Source of the DNA: Sinonovacula constricta | Taxonomy: Eukaryota; Mollusca; Bivalvia; Cardiida; Solecurtidae | Length of the DNA: 64,000 nt | Assembly: GCA_007844125.1 (NCBI GenBank) | Contig: CM017572.1 | Span: forward strand, 29,079,008-29,143,007 | Direction: 5' to 3' | Shown: positions 46,901 to 57,313 of the stretch, piece after piece | Numbering within the stretch: the first letter of the stretch is position 1 | Layout of the letters: each line of letters starts with the position of its first letter | Notes under the pieces: generated by a model | What the model saw: only the letters and a program-made list of their open reading frames with translations | The model's database searches: none | What the model was told of the DNA's origin: nothing | Program-made: the position numbers and the translations under genes

Positions 46901-49900
46901 GAAATGGTTGAGGGAGTCAAATATCTTCATGTCAGTCATACATTTGAATTGATGTCCCTTTATTAAACTGTCTGACTCGTTACAAAGGGCATCAACTTTT
47001 TGGGCAATTGTCTGACCCTTCTTTTTAAGGACAAACATATTGGCTTTCCGCTCTTTTGACCTCGCTATTTTATCTATACATTGGTTTATGTCATCTTTAG
47101 TTAGATCACACGCCTGTCGATGATGTTTGGTGACTGCAAGAAGCTCTTCTTGTTTACTTTTGATATCATTCTTACCCTTCACTCTTAGCTCCTTAATTCT
47201 TGACAACAATTTCTTCGCATAGTCTTCCAGATCTTTAAGAAAACCATCACCACTCTGCTGAATATTAATAATGTGCTTATCTAAAGCTTCAAGAGCTGTG
47301 TTAATGTTGTCCAGAGCCGATTTTAATTGAGCAGGGACAGCTTGTAACTCAGGATCAGCATTGAGTTCATCAGAGGATTCTCTTATATTTTGGGGTTCCT
47401 GACATTTCCTGAAATTAATTGGAAAAAAAAGCTGACATGGAAGTACATCACAGTGACTCCAATGTGGTCATTTCAGTAAGGTGGAGAAAGAATCCAGACA
47501 CATGTCTGAACAGAACAGCCTATACACCACAGGTTAGCTGGAATACCCCACATGTTTGACCTTGAGTATGACTTAAACCCATGCGGTGAATTGCACAATA
47601 TTTAAGAGTAGTAACGATTCGGCGACTCTACATTTCAAATACGTGCCTGCCATACATCAACACTTCAAATAAGCGATATTGTTTTTAATTGAAAACTAAC
47701 ATACTTTTGCCACTCCATTCTCTGCTGAAAACTGTCTTCACATTATTTACTTTACATGTCAATTGATGCACAAACAGTGTTTCAAATGACCAGATTAGTT
47801 TCTTTACTTAAAACAGATTAATTTTCTGCAATACTTCAACAAAAATATAAGAAGAAGCACAACTTAGTACAGATAATTGACCTGTTGGTAAAAGAAATAA
47901 TCGTGAGGGCTTTTAGGCCCGAAGGCCGTTATTCGTGCTTAGGGCCACTTATCAATCCTCAGCCCAGCTCCATTATCCCTTATAATACATGTGTTTTTCT
48001 TTCTCTCTGCTGAAAACTGTCTTCACATTATTTACTTTACATGTCAATCGATGACAGTGTTTCAAATGACCAGGTTTGTCTCTACTTGAAACAGAATAGT
48101 TTTCTGCAATACTTCAACAAAAATATAAGGGGAAGCACTACTTAGTACAGATAATTGACCTGTTGGTAAAAGAAATAATCGTGAGGGCTTTTAGGCCCGA
48201 AGGCCGTTATTCGTGCTTAGGGCCACTTATCAATCCTCAGACCAGCTCCATTATCCCCATTATCCCTTATAATACATGTGTTTTTCTTGTGTTTGTTTTT
48301 TTTGTTTTGTTATTTTTTGTAAATAAGAAGATTGCAACAGAAACAATACTGGTTCTATTTTCAGAATCTTCACCAAACATTGACTGAAAAAAGATGCTCA
48401 GGATTTTAACAACATTTTTCTTTGGCAATTTTGTTGAATTATGATATTCATATTTAGCTTTTTAGATAACATGCTTGGTTTACTTGGCCATTTTCTGTAA
48501 TTTGCCGGGTAAATTCGGTCATATACTTTATGAGGCCATATCAGCCTATAGTCCCGGTCATTTCCATCTACAGTGTCACAAGGATGCATAGGCGGGATGA
48601 TAACAGTAACAATAAGTATATATTTGCATGGAATGTGTATTTCTATATATCAATTATTTGCAATATAAACTGTAACCAGTGAAAGAATTACAAGATTTTG
48701 ATACAAAATGTCAAATAACTTCTGGTCTAACCAAATCAACATCTTCCCAAATTTATGTACATTAGTAAAGTGTTATAAACAATTCAATGAATATCCAAAT
48801 CCATTTCTAATTGCTGCTATTTTGTGTTCTTTTAGAGCGAAGTACAGTTAACGAACAGTGTTTCTGCTTTTGTGTGAAACCAACAAAATCTCAAGGTTGA
48901 CACGATCTGCCTATAGTGATGACATCATAATATACTTAAGTTTGTCATCAGTACATAGGGATTTAAGGCATTGCATAAACGACCCTTCTTCAGATGGGTT
49001 GTAGCCCCACCCACCTAAACAGTGGACCCTTGTTGTAACTAGGTTAGACTAACAATGGCCAAATGGCATTGTTTAGATTCAAATCTATGAAAAATTTATG
49101 AATTTTGCAATTGTTTTTAGACTACTTCAACTTGCCAATTCGGATTTACTAATATATGAAATTAAAAGCAACATTTAAATAATCAGGCTCTAGCTTTTGT
49201 ACTTTCTAACAAGGAGATTTTTTAAGCTTTCCGATAAATCCATATAGCACCACAAGGCAGAGCAAAATATGCCCGTCAATTTAGCATTTGAAAAAAAAGT
49301 GCTGTGCACTAATGTGCAATGCGCCATGCAGTATGGCAAAATTTTGGACTGCTCTCTGTGTTATTGCAAGAAAAACTGAAATTAAAGTAGAATAACATAA
49401 AAACAAGAAGAAACGCTACGCGACGAAACCAGGTTTTCATTTTAAGTATAAATAGAAATCCGAGTATTCTTGTAAAAAACCCATCTGGTTGATAACTGTA
49501 CACATAAATGGACGTATAAAAAACAAATGTCTATTTTTAGTAACAGGTGACATTAAAAACAAAATACTTGTACTGGGGGGAGTAAATGTGGGTTACAATG
49601 ATCAACCCAGACCCACCCCACCCTTGAAGAAATGTTTGTCAGAAAGGAAATAAATAAAAATGTCTGTCGGTTTGCATTTTGGAATGAAAGAAATAAAAAA
49701 CGTAATATTTTTATTTTATTGGGATAGGGGCTACTACCATCCACCCTGACCCACCCCACGCCTGAAGACATTTTTGTTGGGAAACGGTTATTACACTTGT
49801 TAATCCTGTTATGTTTAGATTAACAATTCTGTGTAATGTGGATGAAATCCCTTCATTAGTTGCAATGTAATGCTCCAGAAACTATCAATTTGCACACATT

Positions 49901-51889
49901 TTGACATTTGAACTCTTAAGTGTGACCCTGACAGTTTAGGTAAGACCTTGGTTCTTGGATGCAAAACTCTGTTTCATTGCGGGGAACATTCTTTCATGCA
50001 CCTAAACTGAAGTCTCTTGGTTCTTAGACAAGATACTCTGTCATATTAAATGAACACTTGTGTGAAGATATGTTAAGTGATCTGCGCTCTTTTAGCTAGA
50101 ATTAGTCCAAAAATTCGCTTTTTTTGCCATTTAACCTGGCATTTAAAAAATCAACTGGCTAGGCCATATTGTTTATAATTTGCATTGGTCATGTTCGATT
50201 AAACTGACGAACAAAAGGCAGTAATAGTTCTAAGTATTCTGCAACGAAATATATCTCATGAAAATGTGGCTACTGGGAGTAAATTGTATGCCCAATAACA
50301 TTCATGCTTCTATGCAATGTAACAATTCTTTTTCTTAAATCGAGAAATTAAATTGTGCAAAAAAGTCAAAACTAGTTTATAAGTTTTATTAATACGGCAA
50401 ATGCAAATCGAGCTGGCGCATTTTCTCGGCTGTTCAGAATGAACTGCAGTGAAAGTTTCAACACCAGTCTACATTTTCAGCCGGTGATCGCTTTTCATCA
50501 ATATGAGCACATTTGACAATAACCAAATAATAAAAAAAATAAAAAATAAACATGTTCATTATGTATCAAGGTACAGTATTAACTTTGTACTGCATCGCAA
50601 TAAACCGGCATGCAGCACTAATGCACAGGCAGATCTAGTATGGTGGGGGGCGGGTCAATGGGATTGGAGGTGTATTATTGTCGCATACTGGTACAATGCT
50701 ACAGATAAGACGAGTAAGCACGCATTTATGCCTAAAGTGCATTGAAAATGCATAGACATTTTAGTAAAAATCTTTCTATGAAGGTCTGTCAAGCATCTGA
50801 ATTATATTATTCTGAAATGATGGAAATTACACTATTTGGCTTCTAGATGTCAACACTCTTCCTGTGGGAGTATGCACCCTGATCCCCTTACATTACTTGT
50901 ACCTATGGTTCCACTCAATTTGACAATTGGAACTCTTCCCTCAGTATTCCGTTGAAAAAAATTAGATTATATATCATGTCTTTTGCTGATAATACAAACA
51001 TGTTGGACTTATTATGATATGGAAAACGTTTCTACTAGCTTTTGTAATGCACGCAATGGTTCTATTTTGCTACTATATTTCAAATGTTTCAAGGGGAACA
51101 GTCTCCCATCCCCCTCTAGCATGGCTAGAACCTCTGGTGCTTGTTCAATTAGGATCCACCACCCATCACCAACCTACCACCCTAAAACAATCCCTGGCTG
51201 TCCCTGCTTATGTGTCGTAAATAACATGGGCTCACAATTTATAACTGAGCATACAGCTTTTAAACTGAACTATGATCTGTGACAGAACCTTGAGCTTATT
51301 CTTAAATAATTACATTTTGTTAAAGGTTGTATTTGCTGCACAGTTAGCTATTTTAAACTAAGAAACCCTGTGGCCAATTACTTTTAAGATCATGTTTCAT
51401 GATCATCCAGGTATTTAGCTCTAAAATCAATATCTATCTACAATTGTGGAAAAAAGCCTTAACTTAAACAAAAGTATATGCCGCCACTAGCCACACAATT
51501 CCCAGAACAGGGTTAAGATGTTGCTTTGTGCATTAGATATGGGCAAACTGTTACATACCACCTTCAAAGTAGGCTACTGACCTGTGATCCAAGAGACGAC
51601 ATTTCCTACACAGCAGTTTCTTGTGCTGGCGACAGTACAACGTTATTAACTCATCAGCGTGTTTCCCACATTTCTCAGTTATCACATCTTTGCTGTCTCC
51701 AAGTCCTTGCACTACGTTGTGATTTTCGTTGAATTTATTGTGAGTTCCTAAGCAAGATGTACACAGATGTTTATTGCAGTCATAGCAGTAATGATCTGCA
51801 ATCTCGTCTTTGTTCTCCTTGGCACAGACGGAACATTTGGCATCTTTATATTCATCTGACCCCTTCTCTGTATCAATTGCAGTCGCCAT
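40370..51889 (-). CDS. B-box/coiled-coil/NHL protein (TRIM-like, RING-less), gene B
   Basis: join(51582..51889, 46523..47408, 40370..40951), minus strand, 591 aa. Exon sizes 308, 886 and 582 nt match gene A (308, 886, 573) with identical phases. All zinc ligands of B-box 1 and B-box 2 are kept, including the C105 supplied by the second coding exon. There are no stops or frameshifts, so both paralogues look functional. By hand count about 16% of residues differ from A in the middle exon and nearer 24% in the propeller exon. An upstream in-frame ATG at 51,928 exists only in B; the conserved ATG in MATA- is preferred. No RING. Role as for gene A: probable ligand-binding cytoplasmic scaffold, function unproven. 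Confidence 0.88.
42041..42048 (+). promoter_or_regulatory. CRE-like palindrome in gene B intron 2
   Basis: TGACGTCA with GTGACGTA downstream, paralogous to 6,627. Confidence 0.35.
42223..43560. repeat. B-specific block with ~127-169-bp tandem repeats
   Basis: The motif CCCCTGGCGGCCATG and a following ATCAAAATTCTTT recur at about 43,026, 43,192, 43,361 and 43,488. Copy A keeps only the last unit (6,868) and lacks the preceding 1.2 kb. Confidence 0.75.
44183..44290 (+). mobile_element. tRNA-derived SINE head (copy B)
   Basis: A clean A box (TGGCTCAGTTGCTAGAGCAC) and B box (GGTTCGATCCC), paralogous to 7742. The head is better preserved than in A; the second head is absent. Confidence 0.75.
44540..45640 (+). 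mobile_element. 146-bp tandem-monomer element (copy B insertion)
   Basis: Termini as in 13,885-15,850 (ATCGCTCACCTG ... CTCAGGTGAGCTAAAA). Anchors at about 44,863, 45,010, 45,155, 45,299 and 45,446 alternate CCCAATAA-type and CAGTTG-type monomers. It interrupts sequence that is continuous in copy A near 8,519, so it is an independent insertion. Confidence 0.82.
46205..46350 (-). mobile_element. tRNA-derived SINE (family 3), copy B
   Basis: The minus strand reads TGGTTTAGTGGTTAAGACAT then CACGAGTTGCACG and the AGTCCTCCAGCAAGAC body. Orthologous to 10,640 in A. Confidence 0.7.
46523..47408 (-). CDS. Gene B middle exon
   Basis: 886 nt. Acceptor AATTAATTTCAG; first base completes R103, then K104 and C105. 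Donor GTACGT in phase 0. Continuously open through the coiled coil, basic linker and first propeller strand. Confidence 0.9.
47721..48290. repeat. 285-bp tandem duplication in gene B intron 1
   Basis: Units start at 47,721 and 48,006 (TCTGCTGAAAACTGTCTTCA). Both contain TTTTAGGCCCGAAGGCCGTT. Copy A has only a degraded single piece near 11,930. Confidence 0.9.
51324..51563 (+). mobile_element. MITE in intron 1 (copy B), internally deleted
   Basis: The left flank TTAA (51,320) and right end ACCACCT followed by TCAA place it at the same site as the copy A element, 14 bp from the donor. About 250 bp of the interior is missing relative to A. Confidence 0.75.
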
Positions 51890-51939
51890 ATTTACTGTCC
51901 ACAACAAGATTTCCAAACGTATGTACACTGAGCTCTCTG
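51582..51939 (-). CDS. Gene B first coding exon (B-boxes) with 50 nt of 5'UTR
   Basis: Acceptor TTTTTCTTGCAG; ATG at 51,889; 102 codons plus two bases to donor CACAG/GTCAGT. The same layout as in A. Confidence 0.9.
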
Positions 51940-53543
51940 CTGCAAGAAAAATATGTATGTGTTGCTAACTAGCCAATAGTCAACTTGAACCGAGGTTATC
52001 AGCAGGAAACACAATAATCCAATGTTATCCCCATAATGGTTAAATAAATGATACAACTTGTTTAAATTAAACGGCTTTGCAAAGTCAGTGCATAAAATGT
52101 ATGATTTAAGTTGGACCTCAGTTGGTTATGGGTTTGTGATATTGCAAACAACAAGACTGTGTACAATGACAGAACGTTTGCACTCTATTACACATAAATA
52201 TTAGATTCAGCTTAACTTTAGCAGGAAATCTGTTGCCAGTCAGGTAACATAAAGTCGTTTTCTATTGAAAATGTGTATTCATGAATAGAGTCTAACTGGC
52301 TTTTAAATATGTGACTGAAAGACTGAAGTTTCATTAGATAAACACACTTTATTCTGATTTGTGGCAGTAAACAGAAAGTGCATGCTAGGCATCGTCAACC
52401 TTTTTAAAGCAGAAAAGTTGTAAATACACTTCTAGTGTGTATTCTAATTAATGTGCATTTGAAATAAACATGCTTATTGCGAAAAATGAGAAACTCTTCA
52501 ACAAAATCACAACTAATATTGACTTCTAGATTTCTGCCCTGCGACACATGCCTTGGTTTGGCATCATCCTGTCCAATCAAAACCTATGGGCTATAACAAA
52601 CATATGTGTATGTGTAATCAGGTTACCGGTCACTTCGGTAAATTCATCTTATGTAAGGATTAGTCCGGCCATTTTGGTAAAAAGGTAAACATATAGTTTA
52701 ATACCTGATTGAGACGGAGAATTGGCCCTATGTCCATGTGTTTAATCATTTGTTCATTATTTATTGTCTCTTTGTTTCAGCTAGCAGAGATGCGCTTAAA
52801 ATAGAAAACTTTAATAAAACAATGTAACAAAATATAACTTTAAGCATCTAAGTATACACCACCTAATTTTAAGCATTACAGAAACGTTTGATAATAATAC
52901 ATACATAAATATTCATATTTTTTTTTATTTACGTCCCGAGTTTTTGGAGCAAAAAAAATTGTGATGGGCCCCGGATGCTAGTATTTTCTAGTTGACATGC
53001 GTCTCTGCTACCTAAAACAAAGAGACAATATATAAATTAATAAATGAAAATTGTCTGTCTCGGGCTGATGTGTGAAAATCTTTTCACACCTAGACATATC
53101 CAATTCTCTGTCTCAATCAGGTACTATACTATCTGTTCACCTATTTACCGAAACGACCGGAGTAATCCTTATATAAGATGAATTTACGGAAGTGGTCATT
53201 TACCGAAGTGACCGGCACCCTGTAATCAAACTGTAATGACATGAACAATATAAAAATAAGTGCTGTTTTATGTAAGAACACACTGTTTAAATGAAACCAC
53301 ATGTGAACATACTGAAAATATTGTTTTAGATATTACTTTGTAATGAGAAAAAAAAAACTTTTTAAAATGTAATGCATAGGAAAGAAATTAAGCTGAGTTT
53401 GCCCAAAGACTAGCCATACATTAAGCACAGAGGTCAAAAAGGTGAACTGCTTATGTTATCCTCTCCATAAATAAATGGCTTGCTGCACTAATGGGTACTG
53501 CACTCAAGTTGTCACAACCCGGAAGAAGATGAAGCTTCATTAC
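51940..53543 (-). other. Gene B 5'UTR intron
   Basis: Runs from the donor GTAATG at 53,543 to the acceptor at 51,940. Contains the 600-bp foldback element. Confidence 0.45.
52621..53220. mobile_element. 600-bp foldback element with 8-bp target duplication
   Basis: The left end GGTTACCGGTCACTTCGGTA is mirrored at the right end. Arms of roughly 200-250 bp pair imperfectly, including ACCTGATTGAGAC and TATTGTCTCTTTGTTT. It is flanked by TGTAATCA at 52,613-52,620 and 53,221-53,228; copy A has a single TGTAATCA (21,862-21,869). An 8-bp target duplication suggests an hAT- or P-type source transposase; no ORF. Confidence 0.9.
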
Positions 53544-53840
53544 CGATAAGCAGCCTCAAATAAAATAAAATGTAACAGGGTAATCTAATGTATTGACAAT
53601 TTGTATTTCAGATCACGAGCATTGTTTAGGCTTTTAATTTGCTCAGTGACAATAATAAACACTTATTTAAGTGAATCAACGAACCCTACTGCTTGTTCTT
53701 TTTAAACCAACAAATAAGTAACAATAATACTTGAATTGGCTGAAATTTCTGGCTGCTGGAAGGTCGCTGTCAACTATTCTAACAGAAATACAGGCACACA
53801 CTGTTACTCCAATATATTTATGTAAACATTCCACTGGCCA
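53544..53840 (-). other. Putative 5'UTR exon and promoter-proximal region of gene B
   Basis: The donor is conserved in place with A (GCTTATCG/GTAATG, weaker than A's GTAAGT). Similarity to A is broken by about 170 bp of extra sequence (53,560-53,735), then resumes at TGGCTGCTGGAAGGTC. Confidence 0.35.
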
Positions 53841-53985
53841 CTTTCCCGGAAATGCTCTCAGTGCGCATGCTCGCCTGTTGCTACGGAGACAGCGATCTTT
53901 CGGAACACCTCGCCCCTTTTCGGGTGTTCTAAAATACGTAAAGTATACTTTTCGTCGCAAAGAGGCGTAAAGTATTATGACACCC

Positions 53986-54054
53986 CAATCGGAACACCTC
54001 GGATAATTCACGATGATTGTCCCGAGGACGGAATTATCCGAGGAGTTCCAATTG
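53986..54054. repeat. Short palindromic element
   Basis: The arm CAATCGGAACACCTCGGATA is inverted as TATCCGAGGAGTTCCAATTG around a 20-bp loop. A longer relative with separated arms is at 61,723-62,096. A C14 homopolymer follows at 54,061. Confidence 0.8.
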
Positions 54055-54254
54055 ATGACACCCCCCCCCCCCCCACCTTACTTTCACGTAAAAGGTCTAG
54101 AATGGAACTGGACAATACAAACTTTCCGCTGGATATCGGTCCTCTATATTCACCAATAGTTGGAACATGGCCTACATTTTCATTATCATCAACGGGACGG
54201 TCATCTTCTGGTTAATCAACAGTTAGATCATGGATTGTTGGTTCCTTATATTCT

Positions 54255-54486
54255 TTATTCTGGCTCGTCGTCTGTGGACTGCTGTCGAGAGGAACTTGCC
54301 TGTAGAGCGTAGTTGTTGGCTTCCTGTTTACGTTTCACCTTAATTTCCTTATTTATAATGTCAAAGGAGTCATTTCCTGGCTCGTGTTCACTGTGACTTG
54401 ATAGTGAATAAACGATGGCAAGGGTCCAGTGATATTCCAGCATGGTAATCTCACTGTCATTGTTCTGATTGATCAGATGTATTCTG
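54255..54486 (-). CDS. Candidate terminal exon, unrecognised
   Basis: A strong acceptor (polypyrimidine tract ending TCTCAG at 54,487) opens a frame of about 76 codons to TAA, with a Lys/Glu-rich segment and a Ser/Gln/Asp/Glu-rich end. A preceding exon in the right phase could not be settled. It lies between inverted repeats, so it may belong to a mobile element. Confidence 0.25.
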
Positions 54487-54759
54487 AGAAAAAAAAGTAA
54501 GCACGGTCTATGGTAGGTGTAATTTCCGGAAAATGCTCTTTTACCATTGACATCACTGTCTGATTTGTGTCTTCTAGTGCCGTACATCTCGTTATCTGAT
54601 GTTCTGGCAAAGTAACATTGCACTGTACCGGTGAAGTTATTGAACTCTGCGGTTTGTGCTCGACTCTAACAACCACTTCTGCATATGATCTCCGGTTTTT
54701 GTTTGTTTTGTTTTGTTCATTGAAATACATTGCAGCGACTAATTATGATTATTATTGCC

Positions 54760-54880
54760 ACGTCTAGCTTTTTAGTGGAGGAAGACTCCAGACACATGTC
54801 CGGGTAGAATCACCGGCGCACCGGAAGTCAGTTGGAAGACCTTCTCACATTAAGTCCTTCGCCCTTTGTCTCAGTATAAG
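54760..54880 (-). mobile_element. SINE (family 2), fragment
   Basis: The minus strand reads AAGGACTTAATGTGAGAAGG, TCCGGTGCGCCGGTGATTCT and GACATGTGTCTGGAGTCTTC, matching 10,000 and 37,240. Confidence 0.7.
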
Positions 54881-55213
54881 ATAATACACAAAAGGTTAAT
54901 ATAGCAGTAAGGATAATACAAATTCCCGTTAAATAAATGATTTACGCCGCGTTCATAATACTTTACGCCTCTTTACGGCGAAAAGTATACTTTACGTACT
55001 TTAGGTACTCCGTCCATTTTTTGGTTTCCTTGTATGGGTAAGGCTAAAAGCAACGGTCAAAGGACTCCGAGTTATCCCCCTTTTTTCAGGCCCGCTCGTC
55101 CTTGTATCGTTAGTGACGCCTACTGGAACGCTCACTGAAATTTGCACATGGGGAAAGCCTGTGTCACGGACTTAAATAAAATACGGGTCACAATTCGGTA
55201 CACGGAGTTCTAT

Positions 55214-55256
55214 TTTTAATTGTATTATTTTATTGTATTTATTTAAATTTAAAACT
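55214..55256 (-). repeat. 43-bp terminal repeat, identical to window end
   Basis: Exactly matches 63,958-64,000. On the minus strand it carries AAATAAATACAATAAAATAA, a polyadenylation-like 3' end just below the OTU-like ORF. Confidence 0.85.
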
Positions 55257-55273
55257 GTATGTCACGTTTTCTT

Positions 55274-55639
55274 TTAAATTTGTTTTAATAGTTTGCGTTG
55301 CCTTTGATGCTTCGCATCAACGGTTTTCTTGTATGAATTTCTTTTGTTAATGATTTCTAAGACTGTTTTAAGTCTTAATAGAATGTGGTGCACTTGTGAA
55401 CCATTAATTGCACGCGAAACCGCTCTATACAGACAATTTCCATCCCCTATCGTGTTTACTGGTAAGTATTCCATATTCATGACAGGATGGAACATGGATA
55501 GTATTTTAACAGCCTCTGTGTCTACCTCGTACAGTACACTCTGCCGAAGGAACGTCAACATGGTATGTTTCGAGAAGTTTTGTTTAAGATTTTGCCTGAT
55601 TGATGAGGGAATTCCTTGTGTGGAATAGCCTATGATAAT
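55274..55639 (-). pseudogene. OTU-domain cysteine protease fragment
   Basis: The open frame contains NTIGDGNCLYRAVSRAI, the hallmark D-G-D-G-N-C box of OTU deubiquitinase-like proteases, with the catalytic Cys and the following HHxLLRLKTVLEI helix. The frame stops 46 codons after the Cys, so the catalytic His region is absent. An acceptor-like TTTTCAG lies at 55,640-55,646, so the upstream ATG at 55,654 may be intronic. A repeated 43-bp 3' flank suggests a retrocopy or element-borne OTU gene. Confidence 0.6.
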
Positions 55640-55699
55640 CTGAAAATCGAACATACAAATCTGCGTTTATCTCCTGAATCTACTGGTACATATATTTGT

Positions 55700-57301
55700 C
55701 ATTTAATTTTCTAAGTTAATATTGCACTATTGTAAGAGGAAACTCCATTTTGAAGTTAAGTTCTCTCATTTTAACATTATTTTGTTATATTAAAGACGTT
55801 TGAATATAAACCGGTTTTGTAATATACTTTTTTAAGGAAAATTGTATATCAACATGTTTGCACACCAAACCAAAAAAAAAAATGTATGAGGTGTAAAATT
55901 TAAATTGAAAAAGTATGTGAAAACAACTTTACATGCAACAGACGTGTGTTTTCATGGGTCAGGAAATTAGTTCAGAAGTCTCAATGATCAAAAGACTTTA
56001 TAAACCTTCAATCAGAAGCGAAACAGCAATTTTAGCAATTCTCACATTTAATTATCACTTCTGATTAACCAATTGTTTATCAGTTTAAAGTACGAGTGTG
56101 ATAAATTTAATTGGTAATTAAAGGTGCTTTGTGTGTGTTTATATTTTATATGAATTGCGTGAACAATAAGCATTTATTGACGACCATGAGATGACTTTTT
56201 AACGAATGGAACTATTAAAGATATAGACAGTTTCCACATCAGTGAAAATCCCTTATCTTGGCAGCCATCTTTGATGGTAACTTCAAGGGATTTTCATATG
56301 AATTGTATAGAAGGGTAAATTTTATTTTCTTGTAATTTCTTCATTTGTGGTCCGAAAATTAGAGCTATACACCATTGGAAAGCTCTTGAAATTCATATTT
56401 TTAGAATACGATATTTTTACAATTGATAAATACACAGAAATAAATAAAACTATTGGCTCATACTTAAAACAAAATGAACAGTGTATTATTTTGGTTGTAT
56501 TTCTTTAACCTTTTAAACTATCAAAATATAGTTTTGATATTTAAAATACTTTATAAAAGTTGTTAAATTTGATACAAAATTCAGTAAAATTGACTGAAAA
56601 ATAAAAACACAGTGGTGAGTAGTTTAATACAGCACATATTTCCCGATTTCGGCCTGCATTAGCTTCTGCCCACAAAGATGGCTGCCTTAAACTGTCTTAT
56701 TAGTGTTGATGACATCACATGGAAACTATCTATTAACAATTATATGCTGCCATACCACCCAGGTTTTAATTGGTGTAAAAACATGTTTCATCTTGTTAAT
56801 TTGGATTTGAAAAAAAAAAAAAAAGATTCAAAAGAGCTGTTTCATTTCCTTTTTAATTGAGTATTTATTTGCTAAACAGTACAATAGTTTTGCAGTAAAA
56901 AGTTAAAAATTACAAGGTGCATTCTATGGTTTTCATAAAGCTCGCTTTGACGAACAAAAGGGAAACAACTCAGACTACATGGCAATACACATCATGACTT
57001 CGTACTTCAAAGTGTTAAAACGCATTGAATTACAACGAATCTTTGGCATTTAGTTCATATACTAATATTTCGACATATTTACTAAATAAAATAACAAATG
57101 ATGGTTTAAATACATTGTATTAAGTGTATTTCGGTAATCAAAGTCTCTTTCGGTATCTTTCGGTAAACAAGTGTCCTATTTCATACGTGTAAAATATAAA
57201 CCAGCACCGGGTCAATCTTATACTTGACTTCTAAGCTAACATTGAGGTTGGAAAAAAGGTTTGCTATCTTTGTATAGATCTATCTTGAATGGCGAAATAA
57301 A
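55700..57301. other. Intergenic, upstream of the LAP1-like gene
   Basis: AT-rich. A perfect 12-bp inverted repeat TGAAAATCCCTT / AAGGGATTTTCA with a ~29-bp loop lies at about 56,242-56,295. The ORF at 56,678-56,860 ends in poly-A and is not supported. Confidence 0.5.
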
Positions 57302-57313
57302 ATGGCTAAAACA
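57302..57313 (+). CDS. Candidate 12-nt first coding exon of the LAP1-like gene
   Basis: ATGGCTAAAACA followed by GTAAGT, with A at -3 and G at +4 around the ATG. It ends in phase 0, matching the phase 0 acceptor at 58,440. It was chosen because the ORF 5' of the acceptor is intron translation (poly-pyrimidine Phe/Leu run). Transcript evidence would decide. Confidence 0.4.

Larger units (their letters stand above)
47409..51581 (-). other. Gene B intron 1 (4.2 kb)
   Basis: Donor GTCAGTAGCC at 51,581. It contains a degenerate family 2 SINE (about 47,475-47,560), a 285-bp tandem duplication and the MITE at 51,324. It is half the length of the A intron. Confidence 0.8.
34652..53840. repeat. Tandem segmental duplication, copy B
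   Basis: Collinear with 1-23,465 at an initial offset of 34,651. Private features are the 908-bp insertion at 37,072, about 1.2 kb at 42,223-43,430, a tandem-repeat element at 44,540, a 285-bp tandem duplication at 47,721, a 600-bp foldback element at 52,621 and an insertion near 53,560-53,730. Similarity stops at about 53,840, just beyond the putative 5'UTR exon. Confidence 0.93.
53935..54998. mobile_element. Possible element bounded by 46-bp inverted repeats
   Basis: 53,935-53,980 and 54,953-54,998 are inverted copies with two mismatches, containing TACGTAAAGTATACTTTTCG and AGGCGTAAAGTATTATGA. The enclosed 970 bp has a nested palindrome, a C14 run and a candidate exon. No target duplication identified. 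Confidence 0.5.
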
